A stretch of DNA of 20,768 bases from a virus, in the IMG/VR virus record IMGVR_UViG_3300009002_000062, positions 1 to 20,768 of that record; one strand, written 5' to 3'. The notes beneath the pieces are model-generated. The model searched no databases. It was not told the DNA's origin and worked only from the letters and a program-made list of their open reading frames with translations. Below are positions 20,674 through 20,768 of the stretch, one piece after another (the first letter of the stretch is position 1; each line of letters begins with the position of its first letter). Both the position numbers and the translations under genes were made by a program.

Positions 20674-20702
20674 ATAATACCAAACTTTACACATAAAGTC
20701 AA
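20674..20702 (-). promoter_or_regulatory. Sigma70-type promoter for gp45
   Basis: Minus strand: TTGACT (20702-20697), 17-nt spacer, TATTAT (20679-20674), one mismatch in each box. AT-rich DNA lies upstream. The predicted leader is about 22 nt, with AGGAGAT before the gp45 ATG. Confidence 0.75.
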
Positions 20703-20715
20703 GTACTATTTTACT

Positions 20716-20768
20716 TTATTTTACTAAAGTTTCTTTCCTTAACGAATTCAATCTTTCGATTGAAGGAT
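20716..20768 (-). CDS. Possible 3' end of a gene upstream of gp45
   Basis: At the right edge one minus-strand frame reads PSIERLNSLRKETLVK and stops at TAA (20718-20716), 14 nt before the gp45 promoter. A second frame (SFNRKIEFVKERNFSKIK, stop at 20711) is also open over this short stretch, so the choice is uncertain. Only 16 to 18 residues are visible and nothing can be said about function. Confidence 0.35.
   Translation of the reverse strand, partial: PSIERLNSLRKETLVK

Overview
This window looks like the replication and nucleotide-metabolism core of a marine T4-like myovirus (a relative of the cyanophage and pelagiphage T4-like groups). The evidence is a recognisable, largely leftward series of T4 core genes: sliding clamp gp45, clamp loader gp44 and gp62, translational repressor RegA, DNA polymerase gp43, recombinase UvsX and replicative helicase gp41. 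These are mixed with genes typical of marine T4-like phages: Hsp20, ThyX, several 2-oxoglutarate/Fe(II) oxygenase-like proteins, and tiny membrane proteins. The DNA is AT-rich, genes are packed with 1 to 50 nt overlaps, and no photosynthesis gene, tRNA, integrase or CRISPR array is visible. The host cannot be named from this window.

Layout, right to left in the direction of transcription of nearly every gene. (1) 20768-17105: tail of an unknown gene, gp45, a small conserved protein, a hairpin terminator, gp44, a one-TM protein, a small unknown, dCMP deaminase, gp62 and RegA. (2) 17104-15707: a JmjC/cupin-like oxygenase; the only rightward gene (16386-16520, a 44-aa basic protein whose stop codon interlocks with that of the oxygenase); Hsp20; and a 37-aa membrane protein. 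(3) 15656-11052: GT25-like glycosyltransferase, DNA polymerase gp43, endonuclease VII/HNH-like nuclease, SAM methyltransferase-like protein and a small unknown. (4) 11006-7995: AEP-primase-like protein, UDP-glucuronate epimerase-like protein and UDP-glucose-dehydrogenase-like protein. (5) 8029-3184: UvsX, an acidic unknown, gp41, AspH-like oxygenase, ThyX and a second oxygenase. (6) 3122-1: small phage proteins (including DUF3310), an SGNH-hydrolase-like protein, a 300-nt structured non-coding stretch, and a cluster of small or membrane proteins cut by the window edge.

The strongest regulatory signal is a set of ten leftward sigma70-type promoters, each with TTGACA/TTGACT, a spacer of exactly 17 nt and a TATAAT-like -10. 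Seven match the consensus at all 12 positions. Several are hidden in upstream genes: two lie wholly inside coding sequence (ends of the UDP-glucose dehydrogenase and dCMP deaminase genes) and two use the TGA of TTGACA as the stop codon of the preceding gene. They divide the window into transcription units led by gp45, gp44, gp62, gp43, the AEP-like primase, uvsX and three small-gene cassettes, which suggests early expression by host RNA polymerase.

Functionally, clamp, loader, polymerase, helicase, recombinase and a primase-like protein form the replisome. dCMP deaminase and ThyX give a dCMP to dUMP to dTMP route. The dehydrogenase and epimerase pair may make UDP-glucuronate and UDP-galacturonate. 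Items most worth a second look are the structured RNA at 1124-1417, the polymerase motif C written DTE instead of DTD, the promoter/coding overlaps, and three different oxygenase-like folds in one window.
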